A DNA stretch of 64,000 nucleotides, taken from assembly GCA_003508835.1 (NCBI GenBank), contig PUFA01000557.1, positions 1 to 64,000 on the forward strand, in the 5' to 3' direction. The stretch comes from Eonycteris spelaea (lineage: Eukaryota; Chordata; Mammalia; Chiroptera; Pteropodidae). The translations under genes and the position numbers were made by a program. This document shows positions 47,691-59,939 of this stretch, piece by piece. The notes under the pieces are model-generated. The model did not search any database. It worked only from the letters and a program-made list of their open reading frames with translations, and was not told the origin of the DNA. The stretch's first letter is position 1, and each line of letters starts with the position of its first letter.

Positions 47691-48655
47691 ATAGATTATA
47701 ATAGAGTTAAAATTTCCTGTAAGAAATGGAGGATATGTGGTTCAAGGGTAATTTTTTTTTCACTGAAGGGAGCAATATCTGTGGGGCTTGGCAGTAGATT
47801 CCCTCTCATTCACAACACCTCAAGTTTGAGTATATAGATTATATCTCAATCAGCCAGCTACTGACCTATTTCATTACATATTCAGAGGTGCTACAGTCCT
47901 CCCATATCTAGATCGATGTTCTTCAGAGTACCTTGCAGTAAATTCTTTTTCAAGGACCTAAGGTCCTGTGCAAGTCTGAGGTATACAGGAGCTAGTTTAA
48001 TAAGTATTAAGTGCCACTGCCCCTTTAGTAAAGCTTTCTGTGGTAGTGTTGAGCCAGCCTGTTCCTGTCCTTTGGAAATATTTTCAGGTCATAATGATGT
48101 AAAACATAGATAAGTTTTATTTCTTCTGTCGGTTCTATGCCAGGGAGAGTCCTTTGTGCCAGATAGGGTCAATGGAACCAAAAACAAATTTCCAAAGTCA
48201 AAATATTGAGTCTCAATTCTACATTTTCTCTATGTTAAACCTGCTCTTTTTAAAATGAATACCACAAAGTTTCTTAATCTGACCACTGCTCCAATTCACA
48301 ATAGTCAAACACATTGCCATGACCATCCCCTAAGATTTTTTTTCCTATCTCTATCTTGATTTTTTTTTATTCCTTATGATCCTCAGGCCACCTTTACTCC
48401 TTCCTTGACAGTCACTAGTATGGTGTCTATGCCTTATTCAGCCAATTTCTCTTCAATATTTCCAATCACTCCAACCCATATACCTGTTCATGGAGTGGCA
48501 TCGATAGCTTTGATGTTCTATTTCTGAACCTATAGGAAGGAAGCAGGGGAAAGGCTTGTGAGACAGTGTTCATAAAGTCTACAGTAATGTCCTAGGCCTT
48601 CACATTCACTCACCACTGACCCACAGACTCACTGAGAGCAACACTTTTCTGTCCT
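47691..48655. other. Unassigned insertion or diverged L1 ORF1 region
   Basis: This sequence separates the intergenic and ORF1 parts of the ancient L1. I recognise no family in it and no gene. Confidence 0.35.
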
Positions 48656-48972
48656 GTAAGCTCCATTCACGGTAAGTGCCTTCTACAGGTTACCATTTTT
48701 TATCTTTCATACCGTATTTTTACTTTTCATGTTTAGATATACAAATACTTACTATTTTGTTGCAGTTGCCTATAGTATTCAGCACAGTAACATGTCATAC
48801 AGGTTTATAGCCTAGGAGCAATAAGCTATAACCATATAGCCTAGGTGTGTAGTAGGCTAAGCAATCTAGGTTACATAAGTGCACTCTGTGATGTTGTGCA
48901 TAATGATGAAATTACCAAAACAATGCATTTCTCAGAACACATCTCTGTAATTAAATGATACATGACTATTCT
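48656..48972. mobile_element. Tigger-type DNA transposon fragment
   Basis: 'ttaccattttttatctttca' then 'taccgtatttttac', 'gtttatagcctaggagcaat' and 'tagcctaggtgtgtagtagg' are characteristic words of a Tigger-family non-autonomous element. It ends 'aaatgatacatgac'. Truncated on the left. Confidence 0.6.
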
Positions 48973-48984
48973 TGTTCTTTTCCT

Positions 48985-50350
48985 TCCTTTCTTCTCCTGG
49001 TATTCCCATTCTGCATTTGTTACATTTTTTGTAGTTGTCGCACAGTTCTTGATATTCTGTTCATTTTTTAATTCTTTTTGCATTTCAGTTTTTTGAAACT
49101 TTCTCCTTGACATTTCTTCAGGCTTGCTGATTCTTATCTTCTGCTGTGTCCAGTCTATTGATGAGCCATCAAAGACATTCTTTATTTTATAGATCCCTTT
49201 CATTTTTATTTTTTTCTTAGAGTTCTATCTCTCTGCTTTCATCACCCATCTGTTCTGACATGTGTCCACCTTTTCCATTAGGGCCCTTAGCATATTATAG
49301 TTATTTTAAATTGCTGTTGTGATAAAGCCAACATTTTTTTCATATCTCACTCTGTTTCTCCAGGTGTTTTTTTTTTTTTTCTTTTAGTATGCCTTGTAAA
49401 TTTTTTTTGGAAGCTGGACATGACATATGGGTAAAAAAGTAACTAAGGTAATAGGCCTTTAATGGGAGGTTTTATGTTTATCTGGAAGAGGTTAGGATGT
49501 GTTTTCTGTTACTGTAGCTGTATGTGTCAGAGGCTAAAATTTTCTCTGGTGTCTTTTTTTTTTTTTTTGGTCTCTTCTATTTGGTTTCCCTAGAGATGAT
49601 TTCTTAAATAAGGTTTAAGGCATGCAATTTTTGTAGTTGTATTCTCCTGTGTTATTCAGGAGCCCTATTGATGTGGTAGGAAGGTGGTGGAGAGAAGGGA
49701 AGTGTTCTATAGTCCTATGATTAAGTTTGAGTCTTTTAGTACCCCCTTTGACCCCTTGGTTGTGAAATTAATAAGTGTTTCTCAGTTTTGTTTTGTTTTG
49801 TTTCTCTTATGTGAGACAGGAAGACTAGAGGGAGCTAGAGTTGAAGTTTCTTTTTTTTTTCTTTCCCTAATTTGGTCAGGCTTCTTAAAATAGTTCCTCT
49901 TGTTAAGTTGAACTGAATGGTCTGGTTCATTTCTCTGCCCCCTGCTGGAAGCACAAGGAGATTTTTCTCTGGTCTTCACCAGTACAGCTCCTGGAAGCAA
50001 AATTTACAGAAATGTAGGGTCCCCCCAAGACTAGACCTTCTCTAGTTCTTTAATCCCAAACTTGTCCCACACTGAGCCTCCAGCTATTCTTCAATTACAA
50101 TTTAAATTCTCCTACCCTGGTACTGGTTCTTATGGACGTTTTTGCTTATGTGAGCTATGAATCTATGTATCATCCTGTCTCCGCAATTTGGAGGGCAGCA
50201 GTTTTCCTCCCTATGACCTCAGTTCTCTGATGGATCTAAGAAGAATTGTGGATTTTCATTTTGTCCAGCTTTCTTCTCATTGTGAGGATCAGAGTAATGA
50301 CTTCCAAGGTCTCTACCTGCTCTCCCGGAAATTGGAAGTCCTCCTTTGAT
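48985..50350 (-). mobile_element. Ancient L1, ORF1 and 5' region
   Basis: An antisense fragment at 48871-49203 contains EMQKELKNEQNIKNCATTTK, an L1 ORF1-like stretch. Upstream (49370-50350) is a 5' region with 'agtatgccttgtaaa', 'gaagctggacatgaca' and 'gtcctatgattaag'. I associate these with the 5' ends of old L1 families. A related copy lies at 62200-62900. Without the nested insertions the L1 is about 7 kb, so nearly complete though dead. Confidence 0.6.
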
Positions 50351-51770
50351 TTTTACTTGGATATTTGTGTCCACCTTTTTAAATTATTTTTTATCAGTGA
50401 TGAAGATAAATGAAGTGTTCGTTTCACTTCTTTTATTGCATATATTCCCTGATGCAAAAATTATTTATTTTTAGTACATATAAATTAATCATTTTATATC
50501 TTTCTATAGTCAGAATAAATTTTGTCTATTTCTTACATCTGGGATAAATATACTATTCTAGTGTTCTTTTTTAAATTAACTGTAAAAATCCCATTTGGGA
50601 TTTTATTGCCATATGATTTATGTTGTAATCCTATATCGTTTTCCATTTTGATATCTAGCAATCCTTCAACTGTTTACTAAAAAGTGATTCTTCTTCTATA
50701 TTTGTGTTCCTTCTGGTTATCAACTATTAAGTTCTTATAATAGTTGTATCTATTGCTAGAATCTCTATTTTTAATTTGTAAGGTTTCTATGATTGTTTGT
50801 AGAAGATTAAAATCTCAGGATAAGTTTGCCGTATTTACATTTAAGAAAATCATACACTGGTATCCTTGCCTACTTATTTTTCTAGATGAATTTCACTAAC
50901 ACCTTTCAAGTTATATAAAGGATGCCATGGGGACTTTAGAGTAATATATAGATATAATACAATGCAAATTAGGATCGTTTTCATTATTGCAATATTTAGA
51001 CTTTCCATCCAAGAGCAAGATAGCTCTGGATTGACATGTCTTTGTTTTCCTCCTGCTTAGCTTTTATAAATTTGGAATAATATTGTATTTATGTCTCCAT
51101 TTAAATAAATTATTGTATTTTCATTCTATAGTAGTACATAGGAATGCAGTTTTTAAACATATTTACCTTATAATTATCTTTATTTTAGTTAATATTCCTA
51201 GAGTTGTATAGATATGCATTCATGCAATCCAAATATCAGAATATTATATTTTCTTCCATTCTGCAACTTAAAGCAAACCAACTTTACCACAGGCTAATGA
51301 TGATAAATAAGACTTGTTACTATGGCATCACATCAACGTTATGAGAATATGATGTTGAACAAAATAATGTTATTCAAGGACCTGGGATAACATTCTCCAC
51401 TTTTTCCTCTTAAAGTTTTTTTGGTACTACGTTAAGATAATTGGTAATAGGAGGCATCATTTCCTTCCTGTATTAAATGGAATGATATTTTGCTTCTTGG
51501 TTTTAGTTAAAATATTTGATATCATGTCAAGAAAGAAAGAAATCTCTGCCTGGAATATATTTAAATATTCATAATAAATATAGATTTTAAAAATAAATAT
51601 AGATCTTTTAAAATTGTGTCTGTCAATCTGACAAATTATGTTGAGTTTCTCTTGTGATACCAGTCTTGTGTTCTTGAAATAAACCTTCTTTATATATAGC
51701 AGGCAAATCTTTCAATCTGATTCTATATTCAGTTTGTTAAAGTTTATTTAGGAGTTTTCATCCTATATTT
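50351..51770 (-). mobile_element. Very old L1 ORF2 relic
   Basis: Words such as 'actttccatccaagagcaag', 'tcttgaaataaaccttcttt' and 'cagtttgttaaagtttattt' match antisense L1 ORF2 order but are highly diverged. Confidence 0.5.
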
Positions 51771-52369
51771 CAAAGTGAAAGTAATCTAAAACTCTTTTTG
51801 AGTGTTGTTTTGTCACACCTGACAGACTATTGTTGTTGAACCTCAATGGCACTTCTGTAGCCATCTTGTGGGTGTGGCCCAAGTATAGTTTCTCCAGTTT
51901 TATTTCTTCCTCTATTTCAGCAATCTCAAAGATTAATCTGTGGATTTCCTGAGACCCTTTTTTGGGGTCTGCAAGATCAAAACTTTCTATATTAATAGAA
52001 TAATATACAGAATGCCATGTGCAGATCAACAGATATTTTGTGGAGCAAAAATAAGAAATAGAAAAGTGTATTGCTTCTTTGCGCTTGTTAGCATTGGAAT
52101 ATGTGATATATATTATATTTTCATTTGAAGGGCACGTGCATCAGCTCACCAGTTGATTTATACTTTTGTTTTTGCCAAATGGGCTAGTTGAGATGGAAGT
52201 ATTAATTTATTTGAACCAAACACATATCACTGTCACTAGTGAAACAAGATGCCAGTAGCTATATACCACAAACTAGCATCAATATCCTGCCCCAGCCTGG
52301 CTCTTTTCAGTGAAACTGTTGGGAATATGCCTCCTCCTCCATTCTAAATCACCTACATCAAAACTGAAA
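51771..52369. other. Unassigned intronic DNA
   Basis: 'tttggggtctgcaagatcaaaac' and the following 'tattaatagaataata' faintly resemble a hAT-type DNA transposon. Too weak to assign. No gene. Confidence 0.3.
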
Positions 52370-52835
52370 GTAGCAAACTACTTCCTAGCCCTTTCTTCCT
52401 CTCATGCTTTCAGCCCACTGCTGCCACAACTTACCTCTTTAAAATCATGTTTTTATCATGTTGTTCCTCAAAAACCACTGTGACTCCATTGGTTTCCCAG
52501 GTCCATCATGATCAATCTCCATCTGTTTGCCTCAAAGATACTCTACCCTGTCCTCTAGTCAACACATAATGCCAGCCTTGTTTTCTCATCACAACACTAT
52601 GGCCATTTTACACTGGGCCTCTCTTCCTCCATTTTTTGAATGCCAAATGCACTTTGATTTTAAAAGTTAATACTTAGCTGTTGTATATTGCATTATATGA
52701 AATTTTTTCTTTCCCAATTAGATCAAAATTCCTTGAGAGTAGTGACAGGGTAACAAATGCTTTTTTGTATCCCCAATTCTCTACCCTCATAGTGCAGGCA
52801 TAGATTTAGAGTTTTGAGTACCAGCCATATAAATA
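52370..52835 (+). repeat. L2 relic (sense)
   Basis: 'tcagcccactgctgccacaa', 'ttggtttcccaggtccatca' and 'aaattccttgagagtagtga' then 'gtatccccaa' appear in sense L2 3' order. Confidence 0.6.
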
Positions 52836-52874
52836 TGTTTGATGTCTGTTTACCCTTCCTCTCCAGTGAGAATC

Positions 52875-53370
52875 CTTCTCAATAAGTATTTATTGAGCAT
52901 TACTCTGGAACACTAGAGTTGTTGGGAAACAGAAATGAGAAGGACATGGTGTATGTAGTCACAGGACTCAGTGGAAGAGATTATGGAATCAACATAGATG
53001 TCTGAACAAAGAGGGTGTTGAGGAAAAGCCTTTTTAAACTGGTCCTAGATGTATTGAAAGAGATTTCACCAGGTTGAAAGAGGATTGAAGGAGAGGGCTG
53101 GGTGGGATTCCAGATAGAGTATCTGGCCTGAGCAAAGGCATGGAAGAATAGAAGTACATGGTCTATGTGGAGTATAACAAATTTGTGGCAGTAGACAAGT
53201 CTCTTTCAGCAGATAGGATGTATATTTAACACATCCCTGAATGTCATGAAAATAAATTAAACTTGATCCTATAGGCAATGGGAACCAGCTTGTGATTTTA
53301 AGCAAGAAAGCGACATAAGGCACTGAAAATGCCTTTAAGCTGAAAGCATCAGCTATGTTAACACAAATAT
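52875..53370 (-). repeat. L2 relic (antisense)
   Basis: 'aataagtatttattgagcat' opens the antisense L2. 'gattccagatagagtatctg' then 'gcctgagcaaaggcatgg', and 'ataggcaatgggaaccagct', follow in the usual order. It faces the sense L2 at 52370, giving an inverted pair. Confidence 0.65.
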
Positions 53371-54838
53371 CAACCAAAACATTTTCCCTTGATCACTCTC
53401 CTCCATAGGCTTCCATTATATGACAAGCGCTACATGTATATCCACCAGTTGGGATAATAAGTCAAATCCCCTTACTTTGTTCCTGGCCCACCCTAAGTTC
53501 TAACTGATCACAGGCTTGTGGCCATCTAGAGGAGTAGTAGTTGTTGTTGTTGTTTTGGTCCATCAGAGGTTTGATTTATTCAGCTATGCCATTCTGTGGA
53601 TCGACATGTGATAGTGAAGACCCAAAGTGTTGCGGTGAGAGAACTAGGCTTAGAGTTCAACTAGATGTGGATTTGAATCTTAGCTTTAAAGAACTTTCAA
53701 TTATTTCTTCATTTTTCTGCTGCTTTAACTTTTCCTCTTTAACTTCTTATTATCAAAAAAACCAAAGACTACTAGAATGGTTTATCTATAGACAAGTATC
53801 ACTTTCAATTTTACTGATTGTATTTATTTCCTTTGTTGAATTCCCATTATATAGCATCTGTTTTGCTTGATTTGCTTGCTGCTTCTAATTTTCTTTTCTT
53901 GACCCTTTATTTCTATGTACTTATTAAGGAAGCACTTTATAACCCAAACAGTAAAATAGATACCTGCTCCAGGAAATGTTTGGAATGAAGCAGCTCAATT
54001 TAGCTGAATTGTTTTGTGTCAGTGGGTTACAGGAAGGAGTTTGTAAGGTCCCTATGGGGAAACTGGTAAGTTTTCCAGATTCTCCTTTGTTTGAATTTTC
54101 ATCTTGTACCGTCATTATTTTGTTTAATGAATTCCTAGAACAATAGTTACACCCATCTGAAAATATGACTACAGAACATATCCCAAAGCCAAACATAAAT
54201 TATTTTTGCACTCCCCATACATTTTAATTTCTATGATTTGTGTGGCTAATGTAGAGTTGTTGGAATTCTGTATTTTAAACCATTTCCTGAATGAAACATG
54301 TAAGCAGTGGAGAGAAAGGGAAAGGATTTTGCTTCATTTTGCAAATTGTTTTGCTTTTTTCAGTGTTAGTCACTGTGTAGAATTCACGGGCACTTAATAA
54401 ATTTAAACAAAGAAAACCTCTTGAATTGTACTACTACCCTGTTAGTCTTAGTTCTCATCAGCTAAAATGGTGCTTATTTTCAGCTAAGATTTCCAGAAAC
54501 CTTGAATATATACTTTAACATTAATTTCATAGGATCATTGAATGAGGTAAATCCCAGAGTTAGACAAATATTAACTGCAAATATGGACTTGATGCTACCT
54601 GCATTTTAAAAGGAAAGTTGATGTGGAGGGTGAGGATCCAGGAACAGGCCTTGTTTGAATTTTATTATTTCTGTTTAAGTTAATGTTATTTCTTTGTTGT
54701 TGTTGTTCATTTTCATCCTATTGAGTTTTAAAGTAGTAACAGAATTGTCAAATGGAGTAATTAGGAATTCAGGACTGGAGGTTGAGGTAGAGATGAGAGC
54801 TAGAGACAGTAGATTTCCTTAAAGGATAAAAGTAAGTA
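53371..54838. other. Unassigned intronic DNA
   Basis: No gene or element recognised. A short (TTG)n run is at about 53539. Confidence 0.4.
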
Positions 54839-54839
54839 C

Positions 54840-55317
54840 AGTAGTCCCCCCTTTATTCACAGTTTTACTTTCCATGTTTCAATTACCCACAGTCAACTGT
54901 GGTTCAGAAATGTTAGATGGAAAATTCCAAAAATAAAAAATTCGTAAGTTTTAAATTGTACACCATTCTGTGTACCATGATGAAATCTCATGAAGTCCTG
55001 CTCTGTCCCACCCCAGATGTGAATTGTCCTTTGTCTAGTGTATCCATACTGTTATATTGCTACCCACTGTTAGTTACTTAGTAGCCATCTCAGTTACCAG
55101 ATATATTATCAGAGAGAGACTGCATTCACATAACTTTTATTATAGGAAACTTAAAATTATTCCATTTTATTTTTAATTTCTTACTCTGCTTCTTTTATAA
55201 ATTAAACTTTATAGGTATGTATGTACAGGGAAGAAACCGTATATGTAGGGTTCAGTACTATCCATAGTTTCAGGAATCCACTGGATTTATTCCCCATGGA
55301 TAAGGTGGGGGCTTTTG
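54840..55317. mobile_element. Tigger-type non-autonomous DNA transposon
   Basis: The left end 'cagtagtcccccctttattc' and the right end 'gataaggtgggggcttttg' are inverted repeats, flanked by TA on both sides (the expected target). The body includes 'acccacagtcaactgtggtt' and 'aattccaaaaataaaaaatt'. About 480 bp, no transposase frame. Confidence 0.8.
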
Positions 55318-56150
55318 TAAACCAGAAGTCAGGGAAGGAGCTGTATCTCAGTCAGATCCAGAGCAAAGTAGAGGGGCTCTTTCTTAAATGAAGAGGAAAA
55401 AACACATCTTCCTAAATGACAGGAGGGAAGATAGAGAGATTCAGGGTTTCCTATCTGTTGTTAGTAATAGGAAAAAACTGCTAAGGATCCTATCATAGGT
55501 CAGGTTCTCTAGAAGTGGCAGTTGAGAAAGGGAATTTGTATAAGAGCATTGCTTCAGTAGTTCTTGGAAAAGAGGAGTGAAGGAAGCAAGATAGAGCTGG
55601 GGAGGAGTCCCTCAAGGATGAAGGGTCAGGGAGCAGTGAAGGAATTTGGCTAAGATCACAAAGCATGGATTCTTAGTATCCTAGGACTCATTTTATCTAC
55701 ATAGCAAGGTTAGAGTTTTGTAGCTGAGGACATGGTTTTATGATCAGTAATTTTGTACATTATTAGAACCTTTGGATAACTGACCCTATTGTATGTGACC
55801 ATATGTCAAATTGGCATGGTAATCTTCCTAGAGAACCTATTGTTTAATTCACATCTGCACAGAGTTCAAGCTACTTGTGCATATTAAGGAAAGATATGAG
55901 AATACCTTTCTATTTATATTCATCCTTATCCATAAGTGACCAGCAGGTTTTCTTTAGAATATCTGTTCTCTTGGTTTCAACCATCACCTTGAGCTGATAA
56001 CTCCCAAATCTTTGTCTCCCAAACTTCATGTCATCTGGCTTACCCAGCATCATTTTTTTTTGTATCTGTCTATTTCACAATGATTTATACATAGTAGGTG
56101 GTTCAAAATATCATTCATACTTCAGACAGTCTGGTCTCTTTATTACAAGT
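55318..56150. other. Unassigned intronic DNA
   Basis: No gene or recognisable element. Confidence 0.4.
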
Positions 56151-56154
56151 GAGG

Positions 56155-56370
56155 TATTGTGAAATTGAACACATGGTTTGGAGCTTAACTTTTATTTGAC
56201 ACTAACTGAGCAAGTTACTTAGCCTCTCTGATCTTTAGTTTCCTCATCTGCACTAGGAGTGATAATGCCATAGCATAGGAACGTTGGAAAAATTAAGTGA
56301 AAGAGCGCACTTTTAAGCATATAGTTCAGTGCCTGAAAACTGATAAGTATCTGGTAAAAGTTGTTTTTTC
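56155..56370 (+). repeat. MIR SINE (sense)
   Basis: 'gagcaagttacttagcctct' then 'ctgatctttagtttcctcat' and 'ctgcactagg' are the MIR core, with a diverged 3' half ('agttcagtgcctgaaa'). Confidence 0.85.
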
Positions 56371-56642
56371 CCCTTTATGCTCAATGTTTAAAATATTTAT
56401 CTGCTATGATTCCAATTTTTCAGGCTATTGCTTAATTTAACCTATTTGTTTTTTTTTTACCACATTCATCACACATAATTCTGATAACCTAGCATAAGTA
56501 GTTTCTTTAAAAAATTGGAATACCTCAAAAGGAATATTGTTTGCCTAACCCAATAGAATTTTGCAGACTGCAATTCTGAATTAAGATTTCCTAAAACAAA
56601 AATAAAATAAAGGGAAGGAAGGGTAGATAATGTAAAGTTGGC

Positions 56643-56657
56643 TATAATGCTGTTTTT
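56643..56657. repeat. Target-site duplication of the U2 retrocopy, left copy
   Basis: 'tataatgctgttttt' is repeated exactly at 56693-56707, flanking the 35-bp U2 piece. Confidence 0.85.
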
Positions 56658-56692
56658 ACACTTGATCTTAGCCAAAAAGCCAAGAAGCAATA
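56658..56692 (-). pseudogene. U2 snRNA 5'-end retropseudogene (truncated)
   Basis: The antisense reads 'tattgcttcttggctttttg' then 'gctaagatcaagtgt', matching the first about 34 nt of spliceosomal U2 snRNA (human starts atcgcttctcggccttttggc). There are a few changes, mostly C-to-T-like. Only the U2 5' end is present and no poly-A follows. A perfect 15-bp target-site duplication flanks it. It cannot act as U2. Tailless, 3'-truncated snRNA retrocopies flanked by direct repeats are a known L1-dependent class. Confidence 0.88.
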
Positions 56693-56707
56693 TATAATGC
56701 TGTTTTT

Positions 56708-57244
56708 TAAAAAAATAAAATACTAAGTTTTTTTCTCCTGGAATATAAAGCTCTTTTTAATTAAAGTATAGTTGACTATACTAAGATTTTTTTTGAGTAG
56801 AATTTATATGTGAAGATTCACACTTGGGATATAAAAATGTTTCATCTTTAATATTAAATTCTTGTGCAGAGAACAACATTGAATGGCACAGTATGCCTTT
56901 TCCTCCTGGTATTTTCTGTGCATCTACATTGTGTTAGGAGCTCTGGGAGACTCAGAGGCATAAGGAAATGTTTCTCCACTCCCAGTTGGCTAGCACATTT
57001 CTTGATAATGATGAGTTGCTTTTTTTTTTTTTATTTCAGTTCATTACTTATGAACTACTATGAATTTTGTACACATGTCCTCATATGGTTTGTTTGTTTG
57101 CATGGTTCTCAAAAAATTGCTCTCAACTACATGATAAGAGTAGAGGTACATTATTACATCTGGAGGATAACTGAATATACTAAGTAGTTAGCATGTCTAT
57201 ATTATCAAAGTAAGAGTATGAAAGAAGACATAAGAATAAATGGT
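56708..57244. other. Unassigned intronic DNA
   Basis: No gene recognised. The open frame at 56864-57187 has no family resemblance. Confidence 0.35.
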
Positions 57245-57712
57245 AACCTAAAAGATGAAAACTACCCAAATGTCCATCAACTGATGAATGGATAAGCAAA
57301 CTGTGGTATATCATAAAGTGGGTATTATTTCAGTTCTAAAAAGGAACAAAGTACTGATACATGCTATAATGTGGATAAGTCTTGAAAACATTTTAAGAAG
57401 TAGAAGAAGCCAGACACCAAAGACCACGTATTATATGATTATATTTGTATGACATCCAGAACCAGCCAATCATAGAAACAGAATGGGAATTGAGGTTATA
57501 GGGGGTTGAGGGGAGGATGAAGAGTTATATTTACTGGGACAGAGTTTCTGTTCAGGACGATGAAAAATTTCTGGTAATGGATAGTGACGATTGCACAATA
57601 TTGTAAATGTATTTAATGCTTCTGAATTGTTTAGTTTTAAATGGGTCAAATGGTAAATTTTATGTTATATATATTTACCACAATTTGAAAAACAGTAAAT
57701 GGTAAGGGTTTT
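57245..57712 (+). mobile_element. L1 3' end, sense orientation
   Basis: 'tacccaaatgtccatcaact' then 'gatgaatggataagcaaact', and 'gtattatatgattatatttg' are the L1 ORF2 end and 3' UTR in sense. It is the only clear L1 piece on + in this window and ends about 40 bases before the CLCN5 exon acceptor. Confidence 0.7.
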
Positions 57713-57729
57713 GGAAGTCATTATAATAA

Positions 57730-57900
<171 letters not shown>

Positions 57901-57944
57901 GTATCATTACTGCTAATGACAATTTATCTTTTTAAAAAAGGATT

Positions 57945-58960
57945 TTTTAATGTATGTATAGTAAAATTAATTAATTTTCTGGTACACAGTCCTGTGAAAT
58001 TTTAGCACATGCATAGATTCTTGTATCCACCACCACTGACAGGATGCAGAATAGTTCAATACTCAAAAGAATCCCATCTTGCTATCCCTTTGCAGTCAGA
58101 CCTCCCTACCCCAACACCTGGTAACCAGTGATCTATTCTCTGTCCCTATAGTTTTTCCTTTTCAAGAATGTCATATAAAAATGTAGTTGCATAATATGTT
58201 ACCTTTTGAAACTGACTTCATATACTCAGAGCTTATTGCTTTGAAGATTCACCCAAGTTATTCATTCCTTTTTCTTGCTGAGTAGTATACCATGGAATGG
58301 GGTTGCTGGATCTTGGTAAATGTATGTTGGACTTTATAAGAAACTGTCAAACCATCTTCCAGAGTGGCTCTACCATTTTGCATCTGAACTAGCTATGTTA
58401 CTTGCTACACATTCTTGACAACTCTTGGTATGTTCCATAATTTTTTATTTTAGCCATTCTAATAGGTATGTAGTATTATCGCATCATGTTTTAATTTCCC
58501 TAATGGCTTATCATGTGACCATTCTTTTATGTGCTTATTTGCCAGTCTTACATACTCTTTGATGAAGTGTCTGTTTAAATTCTTTCTCTTTTTTATATTG
58601 ATTTTTTTGGGGTTTTTAGTATGTGGAATACATTTATAAAATGAGAATTCCCCTCATCTAGTATTTGACTATCCAATAACATCATACTTTTCAATAGTTG
58701 CATACTATTTCATAGTATAGCTGTATTATGAAATAGTATGTTTATTTAGCCAAGCTTCTATTGATGCATGTTTCAGGGCCATCTTTTGCTATTATAAATA
58801 GTGCTGCAATGAATAACCTTGTGTGTGTATGTATGTGTACATAGATAGCTTTTAAGTATGTGAAAGCATTTCTGTACTGTGAGTGTATAAGACTGCTTAT
58901 TTCTCCACAGCCTTGCTGGTGTTAAATATTATAATTTGTTTTTCATCTTTACAATAGGAT
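57945..58960 (-). mobile_element. Old L1 3' fragments (antisense)
   Basis: The fragment contains 'aaattttagcacatgcatag', 'ctggtaaccagtgatctatt', 'ggaatggggttgctggatct', 'ccattctaataggtatgtag' and then 'gctattataaatagtgctgc'. These are diverged antisense L1 3' UTR and ORF2-end segments, probably from two insertions joined near 58615. Confidence 0.55.
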
Positions 58961-59459
58961 AAGTAAAATAGATCAAGAAATACATTCCTGTTGTTTTAAA
59001 TTTTACTTTTTAAATTAATGAAATTGATCATTTTTTTCATATGTTACTAACCATTTAAATTTATTTTTCTGAAAGTTTCCTGTTCATATAGGATTAATCT
59101 TTTCTCTAATGTAGGTTAAATATATTTTTTCCATTTCTGGTTTGCCTTTGTTAACTTTGTTTTTCAATCTAAAAATATCTAAAAATATCTAAAGGTATAT
59201 CACCCTTTTCTTTTGTGACTTCCGAGTTTCTTGTAATTAGAAAGGACTGCATCACTTTAAGATTAAATTTGTATAATTACTTTAAACTGGTTCTTTAACT
59301 AATTGGGATTGCCATTCTCAGAGTAAAGACAGAGGACCAGAAACTAGTGTCAGAATTCAGTATTCAGCAAATTTGTATTAAGGACATACAACATTGCAGA
59401 TACTTTGCTAGGTTCTGGGAATTAGCAAGGCTTTAAGGCACCAGCCCCGCCTTCATGAA
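58961..59459. other. Unassigned intronic DNA, partly L1/L2-like
   Basis: A LINE-like AT-rich segment comes first, then a likely antisense L2 end at about 59355-59460 ('ttaaggacatacaacattgc'). Three near-copies of 'tctaaaaatatc' lie at 59168-59195. Confidence 0.4.
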
Positions 59460-59640
59460 GTTGATTCTAGCTAACTAAATAGACACCTAAGGACCTTTGA
59501 TAGTACCTATCTCTTAGAGTCATTTTCAGGATTAAATGAGGTAATAACATATAAAAGTGCTTATATCTGTACCTGGCATCAAGTTAATGCTCAATAAAAA
59601 GTTATTATCATTATTATTATTTCTATTATGGCCCTATATT
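59460..59640 (+). repeat. MIR SINE (sense)
   Basis: 'attttcaggattaaatgagg' then 'taataacatataaaagtgct', and 'ggcatcaagttaatgctcaa' match the MIR 3' half on +. Confidence 0.8.
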
Positions 59641-59681
59641 TTAAGTGCTATAACTCTCACAAGAACTTAGAAGAAGCAGCA

Positions 59682-59694
<13 letters not shown>

Positions 59695-59737
<43 letters not shown>
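59695..59737. repeat. (TG)n microsatellite
   Basis: Uninterrupted TG dinucleotides, about 21 units. Likely polymorphic. Confidence 0.98.
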
Positions 59738-59739
<2 letters not shown>

Positions 59740-59939
59740 GATTGAAAAAGATTTCATGTATTTGAGAAGGGCCTTGAAAGATTAGTTATTTGATAGGAAG
59801 AAAGGATTCCAGGTAGATATCCAGAGATATCAACAGTCATAATATACAGAGTTATAAAGGCAGAATATGAGCCCAAATAAGTAAGTGGGGCCTTCAGTGT
59901 CACACTAAGAAATTTGGATTAACTTTATTGTCACAGTGA

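Noticed and set aside
56658..56692. A functional U2 snRNA gene
   Set aside because: Only about 34 of roughly 190 nt are present, with mutations, no promoter elements and a target-site duplication typical of retrocopies.
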